Shown here: one piece after another, positions 8,079 through 15,024 of the stretch
How the letters are laid out: every line of letters starts with the position of its first letter
Numbering within the stretch: position 1 is the first letter of the stretch
Assembly (NCBI GenBank): GCA_025935655.1
Contig: JAICUV010000034.1
Coordinates: 1 to 18,951 of the forward strand
Direction of reading: 5' to 3'
From: Chloroflexota bacterium
Lineage (GTDB): Bacteria; Chloroflexota; Limnocylindria; Limnocylindrales; CSP1-4
Length of the DNA: 18,951 bases
The notes under the pieces: model-generated
Seen by the model: only the letters and a program-made list of their open reading frames with translations
Told to the model about the DNA's origin: nothing
The model's database searches: none
Translations under genes and position numbers: made by a program

Positions 8079-9182
8079 TCAGCCCCGGGCGGCCCGTGCC
8101 GCGGCGACCCGGCCGGCGGCCCCGGCATCGGCGTCGAGCGCCACCAGCCGGTCGATCAGGTCGAGCTTCTCGGTGGCCAGCGCCCCCCAGCCGCGGCCGT
8201 CGTACAGCTCCACGAGCGCGAGATGCAGCCCGATGTCGTCGGGCACCAGCGAGAGCGCGAGATAGCACGCGTCGAGGGCCGCGTCGATGCGCCCTTCGCG
8301 GCGGTACGCGGCCGCGAGGTCGAGCAGCAGCTCCGGGCCGGCGGGCATCGCGCCCGCGGCGAGCGCGTCGTCCGCCTGGCGCGCGAGCGCGGCGACGTCG
8401 AGCCCGGGGTCCAGGTCGCGGTCCAGCGCCGCGCGCACGGGCACCGGCTCCGTACCGGCCGTCGCGGGCGTCGCGGCGTCGTCCGTGGCGATGGCAACGC
8501 CGTCGTCAGCGGCGGCCGGTTCCCCGGGCGCGTCCTCCCGGGCGACGGCGACGCCGTCGTCGAGAGCGGCCGGCTCGACCTGCGCGTGCTCCGGGGCGAC
8601 GGCCTCGGGGGCGCCGGGACCGGTCGCGGGCCCAGGCTCGGGCGCCGCGGGCGTGGCGATGGCCGGCTGCTCGGCGACCGCGGGGCCGTCCAGGACCTGG
8701 AGCGCCCGCTCGAGCGCCAGTCTGCCGGGCTCGCCGGGCGAGGTCGCGCGGAGACGCTCGATGAGCGCCTCGAGCGTCCGGCGCCGCTCGCGGCCCTCTG
8801 CCAGCTCCAGGCCCCGCCGCGCGGCGTCCACCGCGTCCGCGAGCTTGCCGTTCGTCGCCCGCAGCTCCGCGAGCGCGTCGAAGGCGTTCGCCGCCTCGGG
8901 CCGGCGGTCGAGCGCCGCGAGCGCCTGTGCGCGGCCCAGCAGCGCGGCCTCGTCGCGGGGCGACAGGCTCAGCGCCGCCGTGTAGTGCCGGAGCGCGTCG
9001 GCGGGGCGCTTGCGGCGCATCAGCGCGGTGCCGGCACTGGTGTGGGGCGTGGACCGCTCGGGCGCGATCGCCGCGGCCTCGGCGTAGGCGGTGAGGGACT
9101 CCTCGAGCCGCCCGCGCAGCGACGCGACGTGGCCGCGCTTGAGCGCGTCCTTGTAGCGCTCGTACAGGGCCTCGCCGCTCAT
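8079..9182 (-). CDS. TPR-repeat protein of unknown function
   Basis: 367 residues with no catalytic motif recognised. N-terminal block, residues 1-170: several tetratricopeptide-like helices, for example RGRLEESLTAYAEAAAIAPE, RPADALRHYTAALSLSPRDE and KLADAVDAARRGLELAEG. A linker at about 170-260 is Ala/Pro/Asp/Glu-rich with imperfect internal repetition (DDGVAVAREDAPGEPAAADD and DDGVAIATDD). The C-terminal block, about 265-345, has further TPR-like units including LLLDLAAAYRREGRIDAALD. There is no signal peptide or membrane segment, so it is probably a cytoplasmic scaffold. It follows argF by 22 bp and precedes cdaA by 74 bp, so it may be cotranscribed with argF while cdaA has its own promoter. 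Coding is well supported; function is not. Confidence 0.85.
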   Translation of the reverse strand: MSGEALYERYKDALKRGHVASLRGRLEESLTAYAEAAAIAPERSTPHTSAGTALMRRKRPADALRHYTAALSLSPRDEAALLGRAQALAALDRRPEAANAFDALAELRATNGKLADAVDAARRGLELAEGRERRRTLEALIERLRATSPGEPGRLALERALQVLDGPAVAEQPAIATPAAPEPGPATGPGAPEAVAPEHAQVEPAALDDGVAVAREDAPGEPAAADDGVAIATDDAATPATAGTEPVPVRAALDRDLDPGLDVAALARQADDALAAGAMPAGPELLLDLAAAYRREGRIDAALDACYLALSLVPDDIGLHLALVELYDGRGWGALATEKLDLIDRLVALDADAGAAGRVAAARAARG

Positions 9183-9204
9183 GCGTCCGCCTCCGCGACC
9201 GTCG

Positions 9205-10149
9205 TCAACGCCCGCCGCCGAGGAGCTCGACGAGCAGCGCCTTCTGCGCGTGCAGCCGGTTCTCCGACTGCTCGAAGATCCGGCTCCGGGGCCCGTCCAT
9301 CACGTCGTTGGTGATCTCCTCGCCGCGGTGCGCGGGGAGACAGTGCATGACGAAGGCGTCCGGCGCACCCGCCAGGAGGTCCCGGTTGACCTGGTACGGG
9401 GCGAAGGCGTCACGCCGCTCCTCCGCCTCGGCCTCCTGGCCCATGGACGTCCAGGCATCGGTGTAGACGATGGCGGCGCCTTCCACGACGCCGCGCGGGT
9501 CGCTCTCGAACACCAGCCTGCCGCCGCTCGCGGAGGCGAGCTCGCGCGCCCGGGCGACGATCCGCTCGTTCGGCCCGTAGCCCACCGGGTGGGCGAGGCG
9601 GACCTCCATCCCCAGCGTCGCGCCCATCAGCGCGAGCGAGTGGTAGACGTTGTTCCCGTCGCCCACGAACGCGAGCGGGACCCCGCGCAGATCCGGCCCG
9701 ACGAGCTCCGACACGGTGAACAGGTCGGCGAGCGCCTGGCACGGGTGCTCCCGGATCGTGAGGCCGTTGATGACCGGGATGGATGCGCGAGCCGCGAGCT
9801 CGACCACCACCTCGTGGGGCCCAGTCCGGGCCATGATCCCGTCCACGAACCGCTCCAGGTTGCGCGCGACGTCGCCCACGGTCTCCCGTCCGCCGAGCAC
9901 GATCCCCTCGGTGAGGTAGATGGCATGTCCGCCGAGCTGGGTCATCCCCGCCTCGAACGTGACCCGCGTCCGTAGCGACGGCTTCTGGAACAGCATCGCG
10001 AGCGTGCGCCGCTCGAGCGGCGGCTCCGCGTGCCGCCGGTCCGCCACGTACTCCGCCTTGAGCGTGGCGGCCAGCGCGAACAGCCCCCCGATCTCCGCCG
10101 CGGTCAGATCGGCGGCACTGACGAGATCCCGTCCCCGAAGGCTGCCCAT
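9205..10149 (-). CDS. argF: Ornithine carbamoyltransferase
   Basis: Joins carbamoyl phosphate and ornithine to give citrulline in arginine synthesis. 314 residues, normal length. The carbamoyl-phosphate motif reads KPSLRTRVTFE, the SLRTR variant of STRTR found in many bacterial OTCases. Also seen: TQLGGHAIYL, the REHPCQALADLFT motif, FVGDGNNVYHSL, the ornithine-side Asp and Ser-Met in TDAWTSMGQE, and MHCLPAHRGEEIT with the catalytic cysteine, then ENRLHAQKALL. The frame stays open upstream to 10290, but family length and GGGAG shortly before the ATG favour 10149. It lies downstream of a 199-bp gap, hence probably starts a new transcription unit. No other arginine gene is in the window; argF rather than argI is a naming convention. 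Confidence 0.97.
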   Translation of the reverse strand: MGSLRGRDLVSAADLTAAEIGGLFALAATLKAEYVADRRHAEPPLERRTLAMLFQKPSLRTRVTFEAGMTQLGGHAIYLTEGIVLGGRETVGDVARNLERFVDGIMARTGPHEVVVELAARASIPVINGLTIREHPCQALADLFTVSELVGPDLRGVPLAFVGDGNNVYHSLALMGATLGMEVRLAHPVGYGPNERIVARARELASASGGRLVFESDPRGVVEGAAIVYTDAWTSMGQEAEAEERRDAFAPYQVNRDLLAGAPDAFVMHCLPAHRGEEITNDVMDGPRSRIFEQSENRLHAQKALLVELLGGGR

Positions 10150-10251
10150 GCGACTCCCGATGCCGTGAATCAGAACGCCCGCGGTCGAGTGTGACCACGG
10201 GCGATCATCGTACTGGGTGTGTTGATCGTGAGCGGCTGCATGGCGGCCGAG
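10150..10251. other. Upstream region of argF, no gene
   Basis: About 100 bp between the argF start and the intergenic repeat. It is less GC-rich than its surroundings. A minus-strand TACGAT at about 10213-10208 could be a -10 box, but no convincing -35 stands 16-18 bp before it. A lone TGAAT half-site near 10174 is not enough to call an ARG box. An argF promoter is expected here but not pinned down. Confidence 0.3.
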
Positions 10252-10334
10252 GCGAAGGCGCCGGCGAGGAGCGGAGCGAGCGCACCCCAAGGTGCGTGAG
10301 CGAGCACCACAGCGGGCAACGCCCGCATCGGGCG
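10252..10334 (+). repeat. Intergenic repeat, copy A (83 bp)
   Basis: On the plus strand it starts with GCGAAGGCGCC and contains GAGCGCACC, GGTGCGTGAGCGAG and a GCAACGC core. It aligns over its full length, with small gaps, to the minus strand of 11990-12071 at about 65 of 84 columns by hand. It contains a 6-bp hairpin (CGCACC, CCAA loop, GGTGCG at 10281-10296) and GCGGGC-AAC-GCCCGC near its right end, which competes with the adjacent hairpin at 10319-10335. No open reading frame of merit. It resembles a REP- or MITE-like element; family unknown. Confidence 0.6.
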
Positions 10335-10335
10335 T
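10319..10335 (-). terminator. Hairpin 14 bases after rpsI, possible terminator
   Basis: A perfect 7-bp stem, ACGCCCG and CGGGCGT around a 3-base loop, lies just downstream of the rpsI stop. No U-run follows on the transcript strand, so any termination would be weak, Rho-assisted, or the structure may only protect the 3' end. It overlaps intergenic repeat copy A. Confidence 0.4.
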
Positions 10336-10348
10336 CAGGTGGCCGCGA

Positions 10349-10747
10349 CTACCGCTTCGTGTACTGCGGGGCCTTGCGCGCGCGCTTGAGGCCGTACTTC
10401 TTGCGCTCCTTCATCCGCGGGTCGCGGGTCAGGAGGCCGGCCTGGCGGAGCGGCAGCCGGTTGGCGTCCGGGTCCACCTGGAGCAGCGCACGGGAGATGC
10501 CGTGGCGGATGGCGCCGGACTGGCCGGTGACGCCGCCGCCCTCGACCTTGATCAGCGTGTTGTAGCGGCCCTCGGTGCCGGTCACGCGGAACGGCATCCA
10601 GAGCTCGGCCTCGGGCAGGATCCCGCCGAAGAAGTCCTCGGGGGTCTTCCCGTTGATGACCATCTGGCCGTCACCGGGGATGAGGCGGATGCGGGCAACC
10701 GCCGTCTTCCGGCGACCGGTGCCCCAATAGAACGAAGGCGTCGACAT
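10349..10747 (-). CDS. rpsI: 30S ribosomal protein S9 (uS9)
   Basis: Small-subunit protein whose C-terminal tail reaches the P-site tRNA. 132 residues, usual length. Seen: YWGTGRRKTAVARIRL at the N-terminus, the central GGGVTGQSGAIRHGISRAL, and the basic C-terminus RDPRMKERKKYGLKRARKAP ending in QYTKR, whose terminal Lys-Arg is the classical tRNA contact. A strong AAGGAG stands five bases before the ATG. It lies nine bases after rplM, its usual partner, and ends the truA-rplM-rpsI group. Confidence 0.99.
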   Translation of the reverse strand: MSTPSFYWGTGRRKTAVARIRLIPGDGQMVINGKTPEDFFGGILPEAELWMPFRVTGTEGRYNTLIKVEGGGVTGQSGAIRHGISRALLQVDPDANRLPLRQAGLLTRDPRMKERKKYGLKRARKAPQYTKR

Positions 10748-10756
10748 CAGGGCTCC

Positions 10757-11188
10757 TTAGGCGAGCGGCTCGGGCTTCTGGGCCTGGTGCGGGTGTTCGC
10801 TCCCCGCATAGACCTTCAGCTTGCGCAGCATCTGGGTTCCGAGCCGGTTGTGCGGCAGCATCCCCTTGACCGTCCGGCGGATGACCTCCTCCGGGCGGCG
10901 GTTCAGCAGGTGACCGAGGGTCTCCTCCTTGAAGCCGCCGGGATAGCCGCTGTGACGGGCGTAGACCTTGCTCTCGAGCTTGTCCCGGGTCACGGTGATC
11001 CGCGACGCGTTGAGCACGATGACATGGTCGCCGGTGTCCATGTGGGAGGCGTAGGTGGGCTTGTGCTTCCCCTCGAGGACGTGCGCGATCCGCGTCGCAA
11101 GGCGGCCGAGCGTCTCGTCCGTCGCGTCGACGACGTACCAGCGTCGCTCGATCTCGCTCTCTCGAGGCGTATAGGTCTTCGCGCTCAT
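10757..11188 (-). CDS. rplM: 50S ribosomal protein L13 (uL13)
   Basis: Early-assembling large-subunit protein. 143 residues, normal length. Seen: RRWYVVDATDETLGRLATRI, KPTYASHMDTGDHVIVLNA, KVYARHSGYPGGFKEETL, the RTVKGMLPHNRLG motif and LKVYAGSEHPHQAQKPEPL. The frame extends 24 bases further upstream, but the ATG at 11188 overlaps the truA stop as ATGA, has AAGGAA about nine bases before it, and gives the family N-terminus (SAKTYTPRE). No L13-leader-like RNA is evident because truA directly precedes it. Confidence 0.99.
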   Translation of the reverse strand: MSAKTYTPRESEIERRWYVVDATDETLGRLATRIAHVLEGKHKPTYASHMDTGDHVIVLNASRITVTRDKLESKVYARHSGYPGGFKEETLGHLLNRRPEEVIRRTVKGMLPHNRLGTQMLRKLKVYAGSEHPHQAQKPEPLA

Positions 11189-11973
11189 TCCTCGTCTTCC
11201 TTGTCGTCCCACGTCGTCCGCCGTCCGAGGACGACGCGACGGAGGCAGAGTCCCTTGGCGGGGGCGGCTGCCCCGTTGAGTGCGGGCTCCCGTCCGGCGA
11301 GTGCCGACCGGAGGCCCGTTGCATCCATCTTGTCCAGGCCGACCTCCACGAGGCCGGCGACCATCCGGCGGACCTGCCCCCGGATGAACGATTCCGCCCG
11401 GACGTCGATCGTCACCAGGCGGCCCTCGCTCCGGACCCGGACCGAGTGCACGGTCCGGACCGGGTTCCGGTCCGTCGCCCCGCCGAAGGCCGTGAAGTCG
11501 TGCCGGCCCTCGAAGACCGACGCGGCGTCCGCCATGGCGGCGATGTTCAGTTGTCTCCGCACCCCGAGCGCCTGGCGCTCGCGGAGCGGGCTTCGCGGCC
11601 CGTTCCAGACGGTGTAGCGGTACTCCCTGTACCGCGCCGCATAGCGCGGGTGGAACCCGTCGGGCACCCGCCGGAGATCGCGGATCGCGACATCCCGCGG
11701 GAGCAGGGCGTTGACCGCCCGCTGGAGCACCGCCACGGGAACCTCGCCACGGGCGGTGAATGCGATCACCTGCCCCTGCGCGTGGACCCCGGCGTCGGTG
11801 CGTCCGGCCCCGTCGACCACCACCCGCTCGCCTCCGTTGAGGCGAGCCAGCGCGGCCTCGAGCTCTCCCTGGACCGTCCGGGCGTTCCGCTGGAGCTGGA
11901 ACCCGGCAAAGTCCGTTCCGTCGTATTCACACCGAGCCATGAACCGGCGCGGCGCACCCTCTCGGGCGCTCAT
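11185..11973 (-). CDS. truA: tRNA pseudouridine(38-40) synthase
   Basis: Isomerises uridines 38-40 in the anticodon stem-loop of many tRNAs. 262 residues, typical. Seen: ARCEYDGTDFAGFQLQRN, the catalytic-Asp motif DGAGRTDAGVHAQGQV (Asp60), ALLPRDVAIRDLRRVPDGFH, the RYREYRYTVWNG strand, FEGRHDFTAFGG and SFIRGQVRRMVAGLVEVG. The open frame runs to 12033, but the ATG at 11973 has CCGGAG five bases upstream and gives a short normal leader. The end of intergenic repeat copy B lies 16 bp before this start. Its stop overlaps the rplM start, coupling tRNA modification to ribosomal protein expression as in related genomes. Confidence 0.98.
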   Translation of the reverse strand: MSAREGAPRRFMARCEYDGTDFAGFQLQRNARTVQGELEAALARLNGGERVVVDGAGRTDAGVHAQGQVIAFTARGEVPVAVLQRAVNALLPRDVAIRDLRRVPDGFHPRYAARYREYRYTVWNGPRSPLRERQALGVRRQLNIAAMADAASVFEGRHDFTAFGGATDRNPVRTVHSVRVRSEGRLVTIDVRAESFIRGQVRRMVAGLVEVGLDKMDATGLRSALAGREPALNGAAAPAKGLCLRRVVLGRRTTWDDKEDEE

Positions 11974-11989
11974 GTCGTCTCCGGTGATC

Positions 11990-12071
11990 CGGCCGGTGCG
12001 TGCGTTGCCACGTGTGCTCCCTCGCTCACGCACCGGAGTGCGCTCGTTCGGGTGCTCGGTGGCGCCTTCGC
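11990..12071 (-). repeat. Intergenic repeat, copy B (82 bp), in the rplQ-truA gap
   Basis: Read on the minus strand from 12071, it begins with GCGAAGGCGCC and contains GAGCGCAC, GGTGCGTGAGCGAG and GGCAACGC, matching copy A (10252-10334) in the opposite orientation. It can form two mutually exclusive hairpins: a short one, CGCAC-TCCG-GTGCG, and a long one, CCGGTGCGTG (12036-12027) with CACGCACCGG (12002-11993) across a 24-base loop. This places it in the truA leader RNA, where alternative folding could matter. Sequence similarity is seen directly; function is inferred. Confidence 0.6.
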
Positions 12072-12100
12072 ACCTGCGCGGCTGACCGGCGACTCAGGTG
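12071..12100 (-). terminator. Hairpin just after rplQ, weak terminator candidate
   Basis: CACCTG and CAGGTG form a 6-bp stem across an 18-base loop, beginning four bases after the rplQ stop. The loop is long and no U-tract follows, so this is at most a weak or processing-related end of the alpha-operon transcript. The remaining gap to truA (131 bp in all) is occupied mainly by intergenic repeat copy B. Confidence 0.3.
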
Positions 12101-12104
12101 ATCG

Positions 12105-12461
12105 TCAGACCAGCTCGATCTGGACGATCTCGGCGGCATCACCCTTGCGCTGGCCGATGTGGACCAGGCGGGTGAACCCGGACTGGCGGTCGGCGTACTT
12201 GGGGGCGATGACGTCGAACAGCTTGGTCACGACGAGCGGCTCGTTCGGGAGCTCCGAGACGACCGTCCGCCGGGCCGCGAGGTCACCGCGCTTGGCGAGC
12301 GTGATCATGCGCTCCACCTGGCCGCGGATCTCCTTGGCCTTCGCCTCCGTCGTCTGGACGCGCTCGTAGCGCAGGACGGAGACCATGAGGTTCTTGTACA
12401 GGGCCATGCGGGGGCCGTGCTTGCGCGACAGCTTGCGCCCGTCGACTCGATGGGAGGACAT
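12105..12461 (-). CDS. rplQ: 50S ribosomal protein L17 (bL17)
   Basis: Large-subunit protein near the exit-tunnel side. 118 residues, usual bacterial length. Seen: the N-terminal HRVDGRKLSRKHGPRMAL (the family's R-x-LxR-x3-HR region), KNLMVSVLRYERVQTTEAKA, VERMITLAKRGDLAARR, and the C-terminal TRLVHIGQRKGDAAEIVQIE. Three bases separate it from the rpoA stop, so it is the last gene of the infA-to-rplQ run, as in most bacteria. Confidence 0.99.
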   Translation of the reverse strand: MSSHRVDGRKLSRKHGPRMALYKNLMVSVLRYERVQTTEAKAKEIRGQVERMITLAKRGDLAARRTVVSELPNEPLVVTKLFDVIAPKYADRQSGFTRLVHIGQRKGDAAEIVQIELV

Positions 12462-12464
12462 GGC

Positions 12465-13457
12465 TCAGCCTTCCTCCTCGTCGCCGAAGGCCTCGTCGTC
12501 CTCGCCCTCGGCGAGGCCGTCCGACTCCGTCTCCGGGACGATGAAGCCCCGCATGCGCAGGCGCTCCTTCATCTCGTCGAGCGACTTCTTGCCGAAGTTG
12601 CGCATCCGGAGGAGGTCGTCGTCCTTGAGCTGGAGCAGCTGGCCGACCTTGACGATGTTGTTGCGCTTGAGCGAGTTGTAGGCCCGCATCGGCAGGTCCA
12701 GCTCCTCGATCGGCATGTCGAGCATGTTCGGGGGGAGCTGGGGCACGCCGGCGGCGGCGCGGTCCGGCGCGGCGGCCTGGACGCCGATCGTCACGAACGG
12801 CTGGAACTGGCGCACGAGGATGTCCGCGGAGCGCGACAGCGCCTCCTCGGGGGTGATCGTGCCGTCCGTCTCGATCTCGATCGTGAGCTTGTCGAAGTTG
12901 GTCATCTGACCGACCCGCATGCCCTCGACCCAGTAGTTGACCTTGCGCACCGGGGTGAAGATCGCGTCGACCGCGATGACGCCGATCGGCAGGGCCTCGG
13001 AGCGCTCCGCGGCGAGGTAGCCGACGCCGCGCTCGACCGTGAGGTCCATCTCGATCGTCACATCGTCCGAGTCGATCGTCATGAGCACGAGCTCGGGGTT
13101 GACGATCTCCACGTCCGCCGACTCGGCGATGTCCGCGGCGATGACCGGGCCGGCGCCGCTCTTGATGAGCCGGAGCTGGACCGGGTGCGACGCGAAGCTC
13201 TTGAGCCGGAGCTTCTTGACGTTGAGGACGATCTGGGTGACGTCCTCCTTGACGCCCGGGATCGTCGAGAACTCCTGGTACACGTCGCGGATCTGGATCG
13301 ACGTGACGGCCGCCCCTTCGAGGGACGACAGGAGGACGCGGCGAAGGGCGTTGCCGAGGGTGACGCCGTAGCCCGCCTGGAGCGGACCGGCCTCGTACTT
13401 GGCGTACGTGCCGGCCTCGGCGACGGGCTCGATCTGGGGAGTCTCGAGTTCGATCAT
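12465..13457 (-). CDS. rpoA: DNA-directed RNA polymerase alpha subunit
   Basis: Dimerises to start RNA polymerase assembly; its C-terminal domain contacts UP elements and activators. 330 residues. The N-terminal domain (about 1-230) shows FEVGPLQAGYGVTLGNALRR-type sequence (here YEAGPLQAGYGVTLGNALRR), LLSSLEGAAVTSIQI, and NYWVEGMRVGQMTNFDKLTI. A linker leads to the alpha-CTD (about 245-310) with ELDLPMRAYNSLKRNNIVKV and RNFGKKSLDEMKERL. The last 20 residues are acidic (DGLAEGEDDEAFGDEEEG), longer than in many homologues. Nine bases follow rpsD. Confidence 0.99.
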   Translation of the reverse strand: MIELETPQIEPVAEAGTYAKYEAGPLQAGYGVTLGNALRRVLLSSLEGAAVTSIQIRDVYQEFSTIPGVKEDVTQIVLNVKKLRLKSFASHPVQLRLIKSGAGPVIAADIAESADVEIVNPELVLMTIDSDDVTIEMDLTVERGVGYLAAERSEALPIGVIAVDAIFTPVRKVNYWVEGMRVGQMTNFDKLTIEIETDGTITPEEALSRSADILVRQFQPFVTIGVQAAAPDRAAAGVPQLPPNMLDMPIEELDLPMRAYNSLKRNNIVKVGQLLQLKDDDLLRMRNFGKKSLDEMKERLRMRGFIVPETESDGLAEGEDDEAFGDEEEG

Positions 13458-13466
13458 GAAGGGCGG

Positions 13467-14093
13467 CTACCTCGAGTAGTACTCGACCACGAGCTGCTCG
13501 TTGAAGTCGAGCGGCATCTGGTCGCGGCGCGGCATGGCGATCACGGACCCGGCGAGGTTCGCCGCGTCGAGGCTCAGCCAGTCCGGGGCCTGGTGCGATT
13601 TGATCGTCTCCTTGACCACCTTGAACAGCTCGCGCTCGCGGTGCGACTGGCGCACCTCGACCTTGTCGCCGATCTTGAGGCTGTAGGAGGGGATGTTCGT
13701 CGGGACGCCGTTCACCGCGAAATGGCCGTGGGTGACCATCTGGCGGGCGGCGGCGCGCGACGGCGCGAAGCCGAGGCGGTAGACGACGTTGTCCATGCGC
13801 TGCTCGAGCGAGCGGAGCAGGTACTCGCCGGTCACGCCGGAGTGGCGGGACGCCTCGACGAAGTAGTTGCGGAACTGCTTCTCGAGGACGCCGTAGACGC
13901 GGCGGACCTTCTGCTTCTCGCGGAGCTGCAGGCCGTAGTCGCCGACCTTGCGGCGGCGGACGCCATGCTGTCCCGGCGGCGTCGGGCGCCGCTCGAAGGA
14001 GCACTTCTTGGTGTAGCAGCGGCTGCCTTTGAGATAGAGCTTCAGCCCCTCGCGGCGGCAGAGCCGGCAGACGGCATCGGTGTATCGGGCCAT
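13467..14093 (-). CDS. rpsD: 30S ribosomal protein S4 (uS4), zinc-binding form
   Basis: Primary 16S rRNA binder that starts small-subunit assembly, also an RNA helicase at the mRNA entry. 208 residues. Starts MARYTDAVCRLCRREG; Cys9, Cys12, Cys26 and Cys31 form the C+ zinc site that many lineages have lost. Also seen: RRPTPPGQHG, GVLEKQFRNYF, the S4 RNA-binding domain DNVVYRLGFAPSRAAARQMV with GHFAVNGV, and the terminal QLVVEYYSR. The frame stays open to 14315, but MARYT at 14093 is the family N-terminus. Sits in the standard rpsM-rpsK-rpsD-rpoA order. Confidence 0.99.
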   Translation of the reverse strand: MARYTDAVCRLCRREGLKLYLKGSRCYTKKCSFERRPTPPGQHGVRRRKVGDYGLQLREKQKVRRVYGVLEKQFRNYFVEASRHSGVTGEYLLRSLEQRMDNVVYRLGFAPSRAAARQMVTHGHFAVNGVPTNIPSYSLKIGDKVEVRQSHRERELFKVVKETIKSHQAPDWLSLDAANLAGSVIAMPRRDQMPLDFNEQLVVEYYSR

Positions 14094-14106
14094 GGTCTCT
14101 CGGTGC

Positions 14107-14502
14107 TCAGACGCGGCGCCGCTTGGGCGGGCGGCATCCGTTGTGCGGGATGGGCGTGACGTCGGTGATCGCGCTGACCTCGAGGCCTGCGGCCTGGAGG
14201 GAGCGGATCGCCTGCTCGCGGCCGGCGCCGGGTCCCTTGACGTAGACCTCGACCTGGCGCATGCCGTGCTCCATGGCGCGGCGTGCGGCCCCGTCCGCGG
14301 CGAGCGCGGCGGCATACGGCGTGCTCTTCCGGGAGCCCTTGAACCCGGCGATGCCAGCGGAACCCCACGAGATGACGGCCCCGGTCTGGTCCGTGATCGT
14401 CACGATCGTGTTGTTGAAGCTTGCCAGGATATGGACGTGCCCCTGCGGGACGTTCTTGCGCTCCCGGCGCCGCTGCTTGACGGCGCGCTTTCGATCGGCC
14501 AT
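14107..14502 (-). CDS. rpsK: 30S ribosomal protein S11 (uS11)
   Basis: Platform protein of the small subunit that helps form the mRNA exit channel. 131 residues. Basic N-terminus (DRKRAVKQRRRERKNV), then GHVHILASFNNTIVTITD, SWGSAGIAGFKGSRKSTPYA, the VYVKGPGAGREQAIRSL motif, and the C-terminal DVTPIPHNGCRPPKRRRV. All are in family positions. It starts 17 bp after rpsM and stops 13 bp before rpsD. Confidence 0.99.
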   Translation of the reverse strand: MADRKRAVKQRRRERKNVPQGHVHILASFNNTIVTITDQTGAVISWGSAGIAGFKGSRKSTPYAAALAADGAARRAMEHGMRQVEVYVKGPGAGREQAIRSLQAAGLEVSAITDVTPIPHNGCRPPKRRRV

Positions 14503-14519
14503 GCCTTAGCGGTTCCTCG

Positions 14520-14894
14520 TCACTTCGTCTTCTTCCGCGCGCCGACCGTCTTCTTGGGTCCTCGGCGCTGGCGGGCGTTGGTCTTGGTCCGCTGCCCCCG
14601 AACCGGCAGGTTGCGGCGATGCCGCGAGCCGCGGTACGACCCGATCTCGACGAGGCGCTTGATGTTCAGCGCCACCTCGCGACGGAGATCGCCCTCGACC
14701 TTGAGACTGCGGTCGATGACCTCGCGAAGCCGGTTGACCTGGTCTTCGGTGAGGTCCCGGACACGCGTGTCGGGGTTGACGTTGGTCTGCTTGAGGATCT
14801 TCTGGCTGGAGGACAGCCCGACCCCGTAGATGTAGGTGAGGGCGATCTCGACGCGCTTCTCGCGCGGGATGTCGATGCCTGCGATACGTGCCAT
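14520..14894 (-). CDS. rpsM: 30S ribosomal protein S13 (uS13)
   Basis: Small-subunit head protein that makes intersubunit bridges and touches the P-site tRNA with its basic tail. 124 residues. Starts MARIAGIDIPREKRVEIALT, then IYGVGLSSSQKIL (helix-two-turn-helix), VRDLTEDQVNRLREVID, LRREVALNIKRLVEIGSYRG, and the RHRRNLPVRGQRTKTNARQR tail followed by Lys-rich residues. The ATG lies four bases after the rpmJ stop, with only a weak CAGGG upstream, so its translation may depend on rpmJ. Confidence 0.99.
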   Translation of the reverse strand: MARIAGIDIPREKRVEIALTYIYGVGLSSSQKILKQTNVNPDTRVRDLTEDQVNRLREVIDRSLKVEGDLRREVALNIKRLVEIGSYRGSRHRRNLPVRGQRTKTNARQRRGPKKTVGARKKTK

Positions 14895-14898
14895 CGCG

Positions 14899-15012
14899 TC
14901 AGCCCTGCCGCTGCTTGTGCTTGGGGTTTTCGCAAATGACCATCACGGTGCCGTGGCGCCGGATGACCTTGCAGTTGTCGCACCGCGTCTTGACGGATGC
15001 TCTGACCTTCAC
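14899..15012 (-). CDS. rpmJ: 50S ribosomal protein L36 (bL36), zinc-binding, GTG start
   Basis: Smallest large-subunit protein; it packs against 23S rRNA through a zinc ribbon. 37 residues, the normal size. The translation is (M)KVRASVKTRCDNCKVIRR followed by HGTVMVICENPKHKQRQG. The zinc ligands Cys11, Cys14, Cys27 and His32 are all present, so this is the C+ form. The start is GTG at 15012-15010, preceded closely by GAGGAA; no ATG is available at the conserved N-terminus. Twelve bases separate it from infA and four from rpsM. Easily missed by length-filtered gene calling. Confidence 0.97.
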   Translation of the reverse strand: MKVRASVKTRCDNCKVIRRHGTVMVICENPKHKQRQG

Positions 15013-15024
15013 CGGGTTCCTCGA

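Noticed and set aside
10160..10180. ARG box upstream of argF
   Set aside because: Only one TGAAT half-site, without the matching half at proper spacing.
10252..12071. Transposon with terminal inverted repeats carrying truA-rplM-rpsI
   Set aside because: The gene order is ancestral and shared widely, no transposase is present and the repeats have diverged; an independent REP-like pair fits better.
11985..12104. Start of truA at the upstream ATG giving a 282-residue protein
   Set aside because: The extra residues are not family-like and overlap the intergenic repeat; the ATG at 11973 has a good ribosome-binding site.
12159..14159. 666-codon plus-strand frame opposite rplQ-rpoA-rpsD
   Set aside because: Spans several well-supported ribosomal genes on the opposite strand, and its biased composition fits an antisense shadow.
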